Below are positions 1-8,050 of a stretch of DNA of 21,003 nt, piece after piece. The notes beneath the pieces are model-generated. The model was given only the letters and a program-made list of their open reading frames with translations, did not search any database and had not been told where the DNA came from. Source of the DNA: Clostridiales bacterium (lineage in GTDB: Bacteria > Bacillota > Clostridia > Lachnospirales > Lachnospiraceae); the NCBI GenBank assembly GCA_003343625.1, contig QAKV01000038.1, positions 1 through 21,003 on the forward strand. The letters are read 5' to 3'. The position numbers and the translations under genes are program-made. Numbering within the stretch: the stretch's first letter is position 1; each line of letters opens with the position of its first letter.

Positions 1-90
1 GCATAGCAGAATACATTGAAATCAACACCACAAAACCCGCAGTAGCGGGCTAACCCCCGCTACATACCCCTTTGACAGTGTGTTTTCCTA
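1..90 (+). pseudogene. possible relic of a transposase C-terminus (IS3-like)
   Basis: Two reading frames joined by a frameshift give a tail resembling the end of IS3-family OrfB proteins. One frame reads IAEYIEINTTKPAVAG then stops; the next frame continues as GLTPATYPFDSVFS before a stop at about 90. The order (an EYIE-type helix followed by a G-L-T-P-x-x-Y motif) is what one sees at the end of IS3 OrfB proteins, but the match is short and by eye. The window edge cuts whatever lies upstream. It could be chance. Confidence 0.25.
42..63 (-). terminator. hairpin, possible terminator for the leftward operon
   Basis: Perfect 8-bp arms (GTAGCGGG and CCCGCTAC) enclose a 6-base loop. Read on the minus strand the hairpin is followed by TGCGGGTTTTG, a short T-containing stretch. 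It lies about 130 bases past the stop of the acetyltransferase gene, the last leftward gene in the window, so it may end that transcript. The T-tract is weak. Confidence 0.4.
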
Positions 91-194
91 ATAGGAGCTA
101 ATCATATAGAGTATAGCACAATCCGCCGAAAAGTGTGTGCCTCAGACGGCACAGCTTTCCGGCAGATTCCCGCGATTTCGCCGATTTTGGTTCC

Positions 195-845
195 CTATTT
201 TTCTTTCGCCTGCCGGGCGTCCCGAATCAGGCAGTATTGTTTCAGGGAGAAATGCTTTTCCAGCACACCGAACACTTTGAAGCCGAACTGCTGATAAAAA
301 GCCACGTTTTTAGGGTTGTGGGTCTCCAGGGAGATCATCAGCTTGTTCTCGTCCGCGTAGCGGATGGTCTCTTCCACCAGCCCGGCTGCGATGCCGTGAT
401 GTTGGACGGAAGGATCCACAGCCAGATAAATGATGTGAATCCTCTTCGCCTGATGCAGCTGATCCGTCCAGCTGGAATTCAGATAATCCCTCCCCACGAA
501 AAAATTGAAAAATGTTTTCAGCGACGGATCTTCCCGGATCAGATATCCGTCGGTGCGCAGGGAAGCCATCACCTCCGTAAAATAGTATTTCAGCAGATTG
601 TAGGGCTCGGTTTCGTCCGACACCACCAGCACGCCGTTCAGATCCGGGCCGTCCGCGAAGATCTCGCAGGTTTCATAAAATTCCGTCAGGTCGCAGGAAA
701 ACAGCTCCGGCATCAGCCTTTTGCGCACCTGCTCATCCGGGATCAGCTCCTGATAGAGGGGATCGTAAGCGAAGCATTGATTCAGCAGGGCCTGCAGTCT
801 GGGGAGATCCTTTTCCTCCACCCGGTATAACTTGTCACTGTCCAT
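195..845 (-). CDS. GNAT-family N-acetyltransferase
   Basis: A 216-residue GNAT protein. It would transfer an acetyl group from acetyl-CoA to an amine; the substrate cannot be read from the sequence. The acetyl-CoA signature is at about residues 141-160, where LAVDPSVQHHGIAAGLVEE fits the beta4-alpha3 pattern with Q-x-x-G-x-A. It is followed by the usual N-x-x-A-x-x-F-Y-x-x-x-G-F segment (NPKNVAFYQQFGF). The N-terminal third is longer and less typical than in minimal GNAT proteins. The ATG at 845 has a GGGGAG ribosome site five bases upstream. The gene overlaps the end of the M28 peptidase gene by 11 bases, so the two are probably co-transcribed and translationally coupled. Family assignment is firm, function unknown. 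Confidence 0.85.
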   Translation of the reverse strand: MDSDKLYRVEEKDLPRLQALLNQCFAYDPLYQELIPDEQVRKRLMPELFSCDLTEFYETCEIFADGPDLNGVLVVSDETEPYNLLKYYFTEVMASLRTDGYLIREDPSLKTFFNFFVGRDYLNSSWTDQLHQAKRIHIIYLAVDPSVQHHGIAAGLVEETIRYADENKLMISLETHNPKNVAFYQQFGFKVFGVLEKHFSLKQYCLIRDARQAKEK

Positions 846-2877
846 AAAAACTCCCCGTCGCCTCCCGCAACATTCCTTCCATTTTTTCCACCGTTTCCCG
901 CATGGAGCCGATTTCTTCCCTGTACAGCGCTTCCTGACGTTTCAGCGCCCCTTCCAGGAACCGGATTTCCTCCGAAAAATCCCCGCTGCCGGCTTCCTTT
1001 TTGGAAAGCAGGCCCCTGACTGCCGAAAAGAGACTCTCATATCCCAGAATCCTGCCATACCCCCATTTCAGCCTTTCTCTGGGCTGCCGGAACACATATT
1101 CCGTAAAGTGGCGGTATACCTGCTCTTCAAACAGGAAAGCATAACAGTTATTATCCAGACGATACAGTTTTCCCAGCGCCTCCGGGAGATCTCCCTTTTT
1201 CAGGTTTTCCACCGCGCCTTCCAGCAGACGCATCCTTTCCTGCAATACCTGATGGGGAAAGAGCACATTGCCATACCAGTCGATGCGCACGAAAGCGTCC
1301 TGCTCCATCTGAAATGCCTTCAGGAGCGTCCTCTCCGCCTTCCGCCCCCTCCGATACAGCTCTTCGGCCGCCCCGTCCTCTCCGCCGGTTCTCCTCTTCC
1401 GGTATTCCCGATTGCCCGCGCTCACCTCATCGCAGAACGCCTTTGCGGCCTCTGCCGCCCGGGAAAGGGAATCCGCGAAACCGCCCCCGTCTGCGCCCGT
1501 TTTTTCGCACCGGGAGAGATCCAGATGCCGTTCGATTTCCCCGAATACCCGGGAAAAATCCAGGGGCGCCACGGCCGTGGCGTCCAATGCCAACAGCAGC
1601 AGGCCGAACAGTTCGTGGTGCATCCGGTAGACATCTTCATCGTAGAACTCGTCGTTGTCGAACTGGGAATGATAATTGGTCTCCATGAAGCTGCCGCCGG
1701 TGAAATCGTTGACCATGGAGGGGATTCCTGAAATAGCGATGGAAAAATCGTCCGACCAGGTCTCGATAGGGGCCGTCACGCGGGCCTCCTCCGGATAGGC
1801 GGCCGTCAGCTCCGGCAGCTCCTCCAGAAAGCTTTCCAGGAAGCGAACGTATTCCCATGTGCTGCGGATCCTCGCCCTGGTTCCGTGGGCCAGCGCCGGC
1901 AATTCAAAATTCAGATCCGCGATGACGGTCCCCCTCCATTCGGGATGCGCCGTAAACACCTGCTCATAAGCGCCGACAGACCAGTCAAAAGGGGAATCGG
2001 AAACCCCCCATTCCTCTGCGGCCATGGCGCAGAATGTGAGCGTATTCTCCGGCTCGTATCCGATTTTCAACAACGTCCTGGCCATGCACAGCATCATGGC
2101 CACCGCCGTATTGTCATCCTGAAAGCCGTCGAAATAGGAATCGTAATGGGCGGACACGAGGATCCTGCGCTCCGGATGTCTGCCCGGAATTTCCCCCACG
2201 ATATTATAGGTGATCCGATCCTTTTCCACCCTGGAAACCGCGTCCAGCGTCACGGTCACTTCGCCCCGTTCCTTCAACATTCGTCTCAAAGGGCGGGCGT
2301 CTCTTCTGGAAATGGAAAAAGCCGGGGCACAGGCGGGCCCGGCGATGTCCTGAGCGTTTAAGGCCCTGTCATCCACCTCTCCGTATCCTCCGGTCTGCAC
2401 GGCGATCACCGCCGCCGCCCCTTTCAGATGGGCCTGATAGACCGGATAATTGATCCACCATTCGTCCCTTTGATTGATCTCCACCAGCACCAGACGTCCG
2501 GTTACATCCAGCCCTCTATAGTCCTCCAGCGTGCCTTTCCCCACGTAGACCAGAGGAAAGGCCTTCGGCCCGCCGGTACAAAAGTCCGTCTGATAGGCGC
2601 CCAGTTGGACGGTTCGTTTCGTCCCGTCCTCTTCCTCAAAAGCCAGCTCCGCCTTTTGGAACTCCCAGGCATCCGTCCGGATTTCATCCCGTCGGACTTC
2701 CGGCAGGCCGATGCGCCCCATCTCCTCTTCCAGCATCTTTCCCGTAAGAAATTCCGCCCTGGATCCCGCCGTCCGGTAGCCGAGTGCGGGATTCGAGCGG
2801 ATTTCCTCCATTTTCTTAGCCAGCCTGTAGGAATAGGAAATGTCCAGCCCGGCCAGATACTCATCCTGTGTTTTCAT
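835..2877 (-). CDS. M28-family zinc aminopeptidase with PA-like insert
   Basis: A 680-residue protein of the M28 metallopeptidase family, which cleaves amino acids from peptides using two zinc ions. The ligand set is visible: H244 and D246 in AHYDS, the bridging D255 in the QDDN segment, the catalytic Glu pair E288/E289 in AAEEWG, a later Asp in IADLNFE, and the last His in ETNYHSQFDN. Residues about 95-190 look like a protease-associated domain (LKGAAAVIAV). The C-terminal 250 residues are helical and charged and have no family I recognise. No signal peptide is evident, so it is probably cytoplasmic. The ATG at 2877 follows GGAGG. It is first in a two-gene operon with the acetyltransferase. 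Physiological peptide substrates are unknown. Confidence 0.87.
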   Translation of the reverse strand: MKTQDEYLAGLDISYSYRLAKKMEEIRSNPALGYRTAGSRAEFLTGKMLEEEMGRIGLPEVRRDEIRTDAWEFQKAELAFEEEDGTKRTVQLGAYQTDFCTGGPKAFPLVYVGKGTLEDYRGLDVTGRLVLVEINQRDEWWINYPVYQAHLKGAAAVIAVQTGGYGEVDDRALNAQDIAGPACAPAFSISRRDARPLRRMLKERGEVTVTLDAVSRVEKDRITYNIVGEIPGRHPERRILVSAHYDSYFDGFQDDNTAVAMMLCMARTLLKIGYEPENTLTFCAMAAEEWGVSDSPFDWSVGAYEQVFTAHPEWRGTVIADLNFELPALAHGTRARIRSTWEYVRFLESFLEELPELTAAYPEEARVTAPIETWSDDFSIAISGIPSMVNDFTGGSFMETNYHSQFDNDEFYDEDVYRMHHELFGLLLLALDATAVAPLDFSRVFGEIERHLDLSRCEKTGADGGGFADSLSRAAEAAKAFCDEVSAGNREYRKRRTGGEDGAAEELYRRGRKAERTLLKAFQMEQDAFVRIDWYGNVLFPHQVLQERMRLLEGAVENLKKGDLPEALGKLYRLDNNCYAFLFEEQVYRHFTEYVFRQPRERLKWGYGRILGYESLFSAVRGLLSKKEAGSGDFSEEIRFLEGALKRQEALYREEIGSMRETVEKMEGMLREATGSFYGQ

Positions 2878-2939
2878 ACTGCCTCCGATTCTCTTTCGGC
2901 ATCTTCTGCCCTCGCAGAGTTCTCCCTCAATCTGTGCTC

Positions 2940-2967
2940 ATTATAGCACGGCCATTTGAAAACACAA
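2940..2967 (-). promoter_or_regulatory. likely promoter for the M28-GNAT operon
   Basis: On the minus strand a perfect TATAAT lies at 2945-2940. A weak -35 (TTGTGT, 2967-2962) sits 16 bases upstream. The untranslated leader to the ATG at 2877 is about 55 bases. The -10 is convincing, the -35 poor. Confidence 0.5.
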
Positions 2968-2994
2968 GAGCCCGTTTTCCGATCTTTCTTCCCC

Positions 2995-3324
2995 TCAAAA
3001 CCACAGTTTCAGCATTCCGCCGATGATGGAAACCGCGATCAGCGCACAGGCAACCCGGCGCCCGCCGTCCCCTTTCGCGCGGATCCGCACGATCAGCCCC
3101 GCCGCCCCGAGCAGGCCGAACCCCCAGGCGATCAGCTGCTGTCCTATCCGGTTGGCAGGCTGGCTGGTAGCGCTCAAAACCGCGATCAGCATCCCCCAGA
3201 CGGACATGCTGTAAAATATGACTCTGCAGATGGGTTCCTTTTTTACCAGATACAAAAGGAGCAGCCCCAGAATGCTGATCGCGCTCATCCCTACGAACAA
3301 TAATACCAAAATTCCCAACGCCAT
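2995..3324 (-). CDS. small four-helix membrane protein, unknown function
   Basis: A 109-residue hydrophobic protein not assigned to any family. It has about four membrane-spanning stretches: residues 2-23, then around 34-50, 60-80 and 90-108, separated by short charged turns (KKEP, RIRAKGDGGRR). The start at 3324 is chosen over an ATG 63 bases upstream because AGGAGG sits seven bases before it. It lies 79 bases downstream of the histidine kinase on the same strand and may be the last gene of that operon, or a target of the two-component system. That placement is inference. Confidence 0.65.
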   Translation of the reverse strand: MALGILVLLFVGMSAISILGLLLLYLVKKEPICRVIFYSMSVWGMLIAVLSATSQPANRIGQQLIAWGFGLLGAAGLIVRIRAKGDGGRRVACALIAVSIIGGMLKLWF

Positions 3325-3403
3325 ATGTTTTCCTCCTGTCTTTTCGATATCAACAGGATATCGCAAATTTCTGAAGAAACTTCCCATGGAATTCTGAAGA
3401 ATT

Positions 3404-4447
3404 CTAAAGATCTCTTCTGATTTTCAAAACGATCCGAATTCGAAACCGATCCGATGCGATCTCCTCTTCGGCGCTTCCGCCCAGATCCGCCGCCAGTTTC
3501 CGGACGTTGGCGAGGCCGATGGAATGGCTTTTTTCCGCATTGTTCCGCTCTTCCGCCCTCCCGTTTTCCTGAACGAGGATCAATCGATCCTCCCGGTTCT
3601 CCGCAACGAGGGAAACTTTCTGACGGGGATCCGCATACTTCTCCACGTTGGAGGCCAGATTGTCAAGAATCCGCCGAAGGGCGAGCGGATCCACATATCC
3701 CCCCGCCGAACTGCATCCCGTCAGATCGATCTCGCATCGGAACCGCTCCTCGAGAACTTCCTCCCACTCCTGCATCAGCTGTTCCAGCAAGAGCCTCATG
3801 TTTTCCACCCGCTCAGGGCCGCCTTCCTTCCGCTCCAGCAGTTGATCCGCCAGATCCCGAATCTGTTCCGCCTTCGCGCGCATCAGAGAAATGCAGGCTT
3901 CCAGTTCCTCCCGATCCGCCCCCTGTTTTTCCAACAGATATTCCGAGCTGGCCAGCATCGAAGTCAGCGGCGTGCGAATGTCGTGGGACAGCGACCGGAT
4001 CCAGGCTTCCCTCTGCTCCCTGATCTCCTGCTCTTTCTGCGCCAGCTGCCGCCAGGAAAGGGATAAAAGATTCATATTTTCGGCCAGAAGGGTCAGCTCG
4101 TCCTCTCCTTCCTCAGGAATCCGAAACTCGGTTTCCCGATCCCGGAGCCGGTCGATTCCCCCGATGATCTCTACCAGATAGGACAGTTTCTGTCCCAGCA
4201 TCATCAAAAACAAAACGATGAAGATGCAGATAGACGCGATCAGGCACACGCTTCCAATCCAGATTTCAAGCGTCCCTTCCTGTGGCGCGTTCAGAGAGAT
4301 CTCCCTGGCGGACAGCCATGTGTCCGCCAGGGAAAGAGAAGTGAAATATAAAAGGCAAAAAGTGAACAGCGCGATCAACGCCGATAAAACCAGATATTCC
4401 AGAATCTCCCCTGCCAACCTGCGCCTTCTCACTTTTTCAGTCCGCAT
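3404..4447 (-). CDS. sensor histidine kinase
   Basis: A 347-residue membrane sensor kinase, partner of the response regulator just upstream. It has two membrane helices (about residues 17-38 and 63-86) flanking a very short external loop, then a HAMP-like linker. The HisKA helix follows, with phospho-acceptor H155 in SLSHDIRTPLTS, and then the ATP-binding domain with the N-box around NLASNVEKYADP. The G1 box is degenerate (ENGRA where D-x-G-x-G is usual), while the later glycine box SIGLANVRK is present. The external loop is too short for a classic ligand domain, so it may sense within the membrane or through a partner. The ATG at 4447 overlaps the end of the regulator gene by 11 bases and has GGGAAAGGGG just upstream. 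The stimulus is unknown. Confidence 0.9.
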   Translation of the reverse strand: MRTEKVRRRRLAGEILEYLVLSALIALFTFCLLYFTSLSLADTWLSAREISLNAPQEGTLEIWIGSVCLIASICIFIVLFLMMLGQKLSYLVEIIGGIDRLRDRETEFRIPEEGEDELTLLAENMNLLSLSWRQLAQKEQEIREQREAWIRSLSHDIRTPLTSMLASSEYLLEKQGADREELEACISLMRAKAEQIRDLADQLLERKEGGPERVENMRLLLEQLMQEWEEVLEERFRCEIDLTGCSSAGGYVDPLALRRILDNLASNVEKYADPRQKVSLVAENREDRLILVQENGRAEERNNAEKSHSIGLANVRKLAADLGGSAEEEIASDRFRIRIVLKIRRDL

Positions 4448-5153
4448 AGTACCCCTTTCCCCATGCCGTTTTGATATATCTGGAATTTCTGGAATCATCT
4501 CCCAGCTTCTTTCTCAGGTTCTTGATATGAACCATAATGGCCCCGTCCCCCACCGCTTCCTCTTTCCAGACGCTCTGGTACAGATTTTCCGGGGAAAAAA
4601 TCCGTTTTCTGTTCCGCAGAAAGAGGAGCAGGATTTGAAATTCGGTATAAGTCAGCGCGATGGTTTTCCCCTCTTTTTCCACAGACTGGCTGTCCAGATC
4701 GAGAACCAAGTCCCTGTACGCGATCCTGTGTCCTTCTTCTGCTCCGTCCTTCTCCCCGCTGCCGGTGTACTGTCGGGCATACTGTCCCGCCCTCCGCAAA
4801 AGGGATTTCACCCTCAGGATCAGTTCCGTATTGGAAAACGGCTTGACCAGATAATCGTCCGCTCCGGCATGAAAGCCCACGGCCCTGTCCGAGTCCCCGG
4901 AATAAGCCGTCAGCAGGAGGATGGGAGCCAGATACCGTTCCCGGATCTCCGCCGCCGCCGCGAATCCGGACTTTCCCGGCATATTCACATCCAGGATGTA
5001 GAGATCCACCTCCGGCGAAGCCATGGCGCAAGCCTGCGCTCCATCCTCAGCCAGCACGGCTTCGAATCCGTTCTCCTTCAACAGCAGACCCACGATATCC
5101 CGGATTTCCCTTTCATCATCCGCCACCAGAATCAGTTGTCTGTTCTCCTTCAT
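4437..5153 (-). CDS. OmpR/PhoB-family response regulator
   Basis: A 238-residue two-domain regulator. The receiver domain shows the acidic pair D12/D13, the phosphorylated D55 in LYILDVNMPG, T82 and K104 in LVKPFSN. The C-terminal winged helix begins near residue 145 and carries the family pattern TYTEFQILLLF and the recognition region VHIKNLRKKLGDD, ending in the GKGYYAD hairpin. It binds DNA when phosphorylated by the adjacent kinase. The ATG at 5153 is preceded by GAGGGAGGGGG. Its first 38 bases lie inside the end of the MerR-like gene, which suggests coupled expression. The overall form is like the VanR-type regulators of Clostridia, but the regulon cannot be told from this window. Confidence 0.93.
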   Translation of the reverse strand: MKENRQLILVADDEREIRDIVGLLLKENGFEAVLAEDGAQACAMASPEVDLYILDVNMPGKSGFAAAAEIRERYLAPILLLTAYSGDSDRAVGFHAGADDYLVKPFSNTELILRVKSLLRRAGQYARQYTGSGEKDGAEEGHRIAYRDLVLDLDSQSVEKEGKTIALTYTEFQILLLFLRNRKRIFSPENLYQSVWKEEAVGDGAIMVHIKNLRKKLGDDSRNSRYIKTAWGKGYYAD

Positions 5154-5418
5154 ACTCGGCCCCCTCCCTCAGAATTTCCTTCACTTGCGGAATCGTCTTT
5201 CCCTCCCGCCGCAGGCTGAGGATCCGTTCCAGGAGCTCGACGCTCTCCGCCCGTCGAAACCGGCGCGTCAGATTCTCCTCCGCCTGCTCAAAGGGGAGCA
5301 TGCCCTCCTCCGCATAGAACTTCAAAGTGCTGTAGCGACTGCCCGTCAGCCTGGCCAGCTCCCCGATGGACACGTATTCCGACGTCTGAATTTTTTCCAT
5401 GCTCCTCTGTCTGGACAT
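5116..5418 (-). CDS. short MerR-like DNA-binding regulator
   Basis: About 100 residues. Residues 15-45 form a MerR-type helix-turn-helix (VSIGELARLTGSRYSTLKFY followed by EEGMLPF), with a short wing and a helix typical of the family (LLERILSLRREGKTIPQVKEIL). The long dimerisation helix and effector domain of full MerR proteins (usually 120-270 residues) are missing. The start at 5418 has GGGAG at good spacing; an ATG at 5400 has AGGAG almost touching it and could be an alternative. It sits 22 bases after the 301-residue gene and overlaps the response-regulator start by 38 bases. A third regulator feeding one kinase-regulator pair is unusual. Confidence 0.72.
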   Translation of the reverse strand: MSRQRSMEKIQTSEYVSIGELARLTGSRYSTLKFYAEEGMLPFEQAEENLTRRFRRAESVELLERILSLRREGKTIPQVKEILREGAEYEGEQTTDSGGG

Positions 5419-5440
5419 AACGTTTCTCCCAAAGCATCCT

Positions 5441-6346
5441 TCACTGATATGCGGGAACCAAATTGGCTCCCTGTATCGGAATTTTCCCATACCTTCTCAC
5501 TCCCGGAAAAATCCGATAGTATTCGTTATCGATCTTCAGCAAAGTCTCCTCTCCGTTCTTTACTTCCTGCACAAAATGCCCCTTTTCCGATAAAAAGGCT
5601 AAAACCGCCAGACGGCGATTTCCCACATCCGTTCCCAGCACTACGAAATCGATGAAAATGGCCTTCCTCCTGTCCAAAAACGGGAACATCAAAGCCACGC
5701 CCTCCAGATAGGGGTTCCGGAAAAAATTCTCCTTCCTCTTCAGAAATCCAGCCATCGCCCTCTCCAGGCCGCTATGGAATTCCATCTGCCACAAAACGCC
5801 GATTTCGGACTCCCGGGAGCCCAGTTCTACCATCCGTTCCGCAAGCCGGCTTTGTTCTCTGGTGGAAAACATATCGTGAAGGCAGCCGCTCTCCCGAAAC
5901 AGCCAGAGCAGACAGGCCGTTTCCCAAGTGACGGGACCGTCTTCCAGAATTTCTGCCCGAATGCCCTCCACGATGCCGGAATAAGCGTCCGAATCCGCCC
6001 TCCAGGCGAACAATTCCACGCCGGAAGTAGCGTAAGTGATGTCGCAGCCCAAAAGATCAGGCCCTTCCTCCAGAAGGCCTTTTTGCGAAAGCTGGCACGC
6101 AATCTCAGTCTCCAGCCGTTTCGCATCCTCCTTTTTCTGGTTTCTTACGCTCTTCAACCCTTCCTCCAGCTGTTTCGCCCAAGAGCCGTTTTCGCACACC
6201 GCTTTCTTCCCTCCCCCTATAGTCTCCAGAAGCCGCGCCGCCGCCATGGCCCGGCATACCGCCCGCTTTGCCGGGGATCCATGCCTGCTGTCCTGTCCGT
6301 CCAGCCCAACGAGAGCGTACTGCTGCGATAATATGAGATCCTTCAT
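5441..6346 (-). CDS. conserved hypothetical protein, GPP34-like at its N-terminus (tentative)
   Basis: A 301-residue soluble protein I do not recognise with confidence. The opening (LILSQQYALVGLDG) and the mostly helical body with a large basic stretch are faintly like the GPP34/GOLPH3 fold, which has bacterial members, but this is a weak resemblance by eye. The C-terminal 90 residues look like alternating strands and helices (KAIFIDFVVLGTDVGNRRLAVLAF). No signal peptide or membrane helix is visible. It is the first gene of the operon leading into the MerR-like gene and the two-component system and has its own promoter. It may therefore be a sensor accessory or target. The ATG at 6346 follows GGGAGGG. 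Confidence 0.6.
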   Translation of the reverse strand: MKDLILSQQYALVGLDGQDSRHGSPAKRAVCRAMAAARLLETIGGGKKAVCENGSWAKQLEEGLKSVRNQKKEDAKRLETEIACQLSQKGLLEEGPDLLGCDITYATSGVELFAWRADSDAYSGIVEGIRAEILEDGPVTWETACLLWLFRESGCLHDMFSTREQSRLAERMVELGSRESEIGVLWQMEFHSGLERAMAGFLKRKENFFRNPYLEGVALMFPFLDRRKAIFIDFVVLGTDVGNRRLAVLAFLSEKGHFVQEVKNGEETLLKIDNEYYRIFPGVRRYGKIPIQGANLVPAYQ

Positions 6347-6401
6347 CCCGTTCCCTCCCTTACTTTATGGCCTTTGCTTATTACTTACTACTTACGATTT
6401 A

Positions 6402-6430
6402 AGCATACCATACTGCTCACATGAAAGCAA
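6402..6430 (-). promoter_or_regulatory. promoter for the hypothetical-merR-RR-HK operon
   Basis: On the minus strand TTGCTT (6430-6425) and TATGCT (6407-6402) are spaced by 17 bases, with a TG upstream of the -10 that makes it an extended -10 site. The start point would be near 6395, about 50 bases before the ATG at 6346. The -35 overlaps the end of the hairpin that closes the preceding operon. Confidence 0.5.
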
Positions 6431-6451
6431 GGGAAAACGGGTGTTTTCCCT
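6430..6451 (-). terminator. hairpin terminator after mtnN
   Basis: Nine-base arms AGGGAAAAC and GTTTTCCCT surround the loop GGGT. On the minus strand the stem starts inside the stop codon of mtnN and is followed by TGCTTTC. The T-tract is short, so termination may be partial, allowing some read-through into the next operon. Confidence 0.55.
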
Positions 6452-7133
6452 ACTCCTGAAGCCTGGCGATCAGATCCAGACAAAGCCCGGCCGAAATAGC
6501 CGAAGCTTTCTCCACATTTTCCTCAAAAGCGGCCTCCCCGCTCTGCTTGCCATTGTCCGTTACCGTCCGGATGGAAAGGAATGGGATCCCGTTCACATGG
6601 CAGACGTGGGCGAACGCCGCGCTTTCCATATCCGCTCCCAGCGCTCCGGGAAACCGCCTCAAAACTCCTTCCCGCTGCTTTTGATTTTCCAGAAAGCGGT
6701 CCCCCGTGGCCAGAAAACCGAAGTGCAGCGGAGTCTGCGGCCGCAGCTGCCTGGCCGCTTTCAGCATGGTCGAATCCCCCAAAAAGCGGGGCTCCTCCAG
6801 CCAGGGATGAAATTCCGTCAGAATGCTCTCCTCCATGTCATGATAAAAGCAGCTCTCCGCCACGATGGAATCGAATACCTCCACGCCTTCCCGGATTCCT
6901 CCGCAGGTTCCGCCGTTGATCACTCGCTCCGCTCCGAAATGATCGATCAGAACCTGGGCTGCGACGGCCGCGTTGGCCTTCCCCACCCCGGTATAAAGGG
7001 TGACGAACTCCGCCCCCGCATAGCTTCCTTCATAAAAGGTCAGCATGGCCTTTTCGCTCCTTCGAACGATCTTCACCCGCTCCAAAAAAGGCGCCACCTC
7101 GCTGTCCCCCGCGAAAACCACTCCATATTTCAT
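6450..7133 (-). CDS. mtnN: 5'-methylthioadenosine/S-adenosylhomocysteine nucleosidase-like protein
   Basis: A 227-residue member of the PNP/UDP phosphorylase superfamily, closest in form to MtnN (Pfs). That enzyme hydrolyses methylthioadenosine and S-adenosylhomocysteine to adenine plus the thioribose or ribosyl-homocysteine, in methionine salvage and the activated-methyl cycle. Visible signatures are E12 near the N-terminus, the glycine segment GVGKANAAVAAQ, NGGTCGG, the substrate-binding GADMESAAFAHVC and the catalytic Asp in RTVTDN. The last differs from the more common SD-x-A form, so substrate range may differ. E. coli MtnN has 232 residues, a good length match. The start at 7133 overlaps the stop of the upstream nucleotidyltransferase gene in an ATGA junction, a sign of translational coupling. 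Confidence 0.8.
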   Translation of the reverse strand: MKYGVVFAGDSEVAPFLERVKIVRRSEKAMLTFYEGSYAGAEFVTLYTGVGKANAAVAAQVLIDHFGAERVINGGTCGGIREGVEVFDSIVAESCFYHDMEESILTEFHPWLEEPRFLGDSTMLKAARQLRPQTPLHFGFLATGDRFLENQKQREGVLRRFPGALGADMESAAFAHVCHVNGIPFLSIRTVTDNGKQSGEAAFEENVEKASAISAGLCLDLIARLQE

Positions 7134-7990
7134 TTCCGGTCCTCTCCCTTCTCTCCGTCAGCCCGTTCCAATTCGCGGGCCGCAAAATCAGCGAATGCCG
7201 TCAATGCGCTGAAATCCCATCCGGCTGGATCTCTCCCCGTGCGCCGAACGCCGGCGGCTGCGCTGCCTTTCCCCCGATATTCCTCCAGCGCTTTCCGGAT
7301 CAGCTTCCGAAAGGGCTCCGGCAGATGCGCCAGCCCCCACAGGCCGCCTTCTTCCTTGCTGCGGCACTTCTTTTCCGCCGCGCCGAAAAGCTCCAGCGCC
7401 CGACAGAGATTCAAAATCCCGTAGCAAGGGTTTGCAAACAGTTGCCCTTTCAGAATCCACCGGTAATCCCCTTCCAAAGAAGTTCGCAGATCCGAGAAAT
7501 CCACCTCCCCGAACGCTTCCCCGATGGGCGCGCCGTACAGGCAAACACCTCTCTGGCGAATCGCCCAGAAATGAGCCGTCAAATCCCCGTCGTACAGCGG
7601 TTCCCGGTAATTCACCTCTCCCCGCAAAATCCGTTCCCTCCAAAAGCCGCTGTAATGGATCAGATATTCCGGCCGGGCCGACGGACGCAAGGCCGTTTCT
7701 TCCAAAACCAGGGAAAACTCCAGGCCGCCTTCCCCCGGCATACCAGCTGCCCGGTCCGCGATGGCCCGATTCAGCGATTCCGCCTCTTCTTGGCATAGCC
7801 TGCGGGACGAGACTCCGATCAGATCCAAATCGCTTTTTGGAAAATAAAAACATCCCATAGCCAGAGAACCGTGGAGATAGACGCCTTTCAGATCTTCCCC
7901 CAGCTGTCGGCGCAGCAACGCAATCAATCCTTCCGCAAACGTTCTGATCGTTTCGCCGCAGTTTTTCCATCCCAAAGGTCCGTTGTTCAT
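7130..7990 (-). CDS. nucleotidyltransferase, aminoglycoside adenylyltransferase-like (DUF4111)
   Basis: A 286-residue protein. The N-terminal nucleotidyltransferase domain has the core motif YLHGSLAMGCF, with SDLDLIGV supplying the metal-binding Asp pair. The C-terminal helical domain looks like the DUF4111 domain found in AadA-type ANT(3'') enzymes. Those enzymes add AMP from ATP to streptomycin or spectinomycin; many chromosomal relatives have no proven drug substrate, so resistance should not be assumed. The start at 7990 was preferred to an ATG 36 bases upstream because AGGAGGAG lies five bases before it. It is the first gene of an operon with mtnN, with a strong promoter just upstream. 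Confidence 0.8.
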   Translation of the reverse strand: MNNGPLGWKNCGETIRTFAEGLIALLRRQLGEDLKGVYLHGSLAMGCFYFPKSDLDLIGVSSRRLCQEEAESLNRAIADRAAGMPGEGGLEFSLVLEETALRPSARPEYLIHYSGFWRERILRGEVNYREPLYDGDLTAHFWAIRQRGVCLYGAPIGEAFGEVDFSDLRTSLEGDYRWILKGQLFANPCYGILNLCRALELFGAAEKKCRSKEEGGLWGLAHLPEPFRKLIRKALEEYRGKGSAAAGVRRTGRDPAGWDFSALTAFADFAARELERADGEKGEDRK

Positions 7991-8016
7991 CGTCTCCTCC
8001 TGCCCGTTTTGCATCC

Positions 8017-8045
8017 ATTCTAGCAATCCCTTCCCGATGAGTCAA
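8017..8045 (-). promoter_or_regulatory. strong promoter for the nucleotidyltransferase-mtnN operon
   Basis: On the minus strand TTGACT (8045-8040) and TAGAAT (8022-8017) are spaced by 17 bases. The short leader ends at AGGAGGAG before the ATG at 7990. The -35 begins a few bases after the T-run of the terminator of the preceding operon. Confidence 0.75.
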
Positions 8046-8050
8046 CCAAA

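Noticed and set aside
7130..7990. Proven streptomycin/spectinomycin resistance gene
   Set aside because: The fold and motifs match the family, but many chromosomal relatives have no drug activity and no residue seen here decides it.
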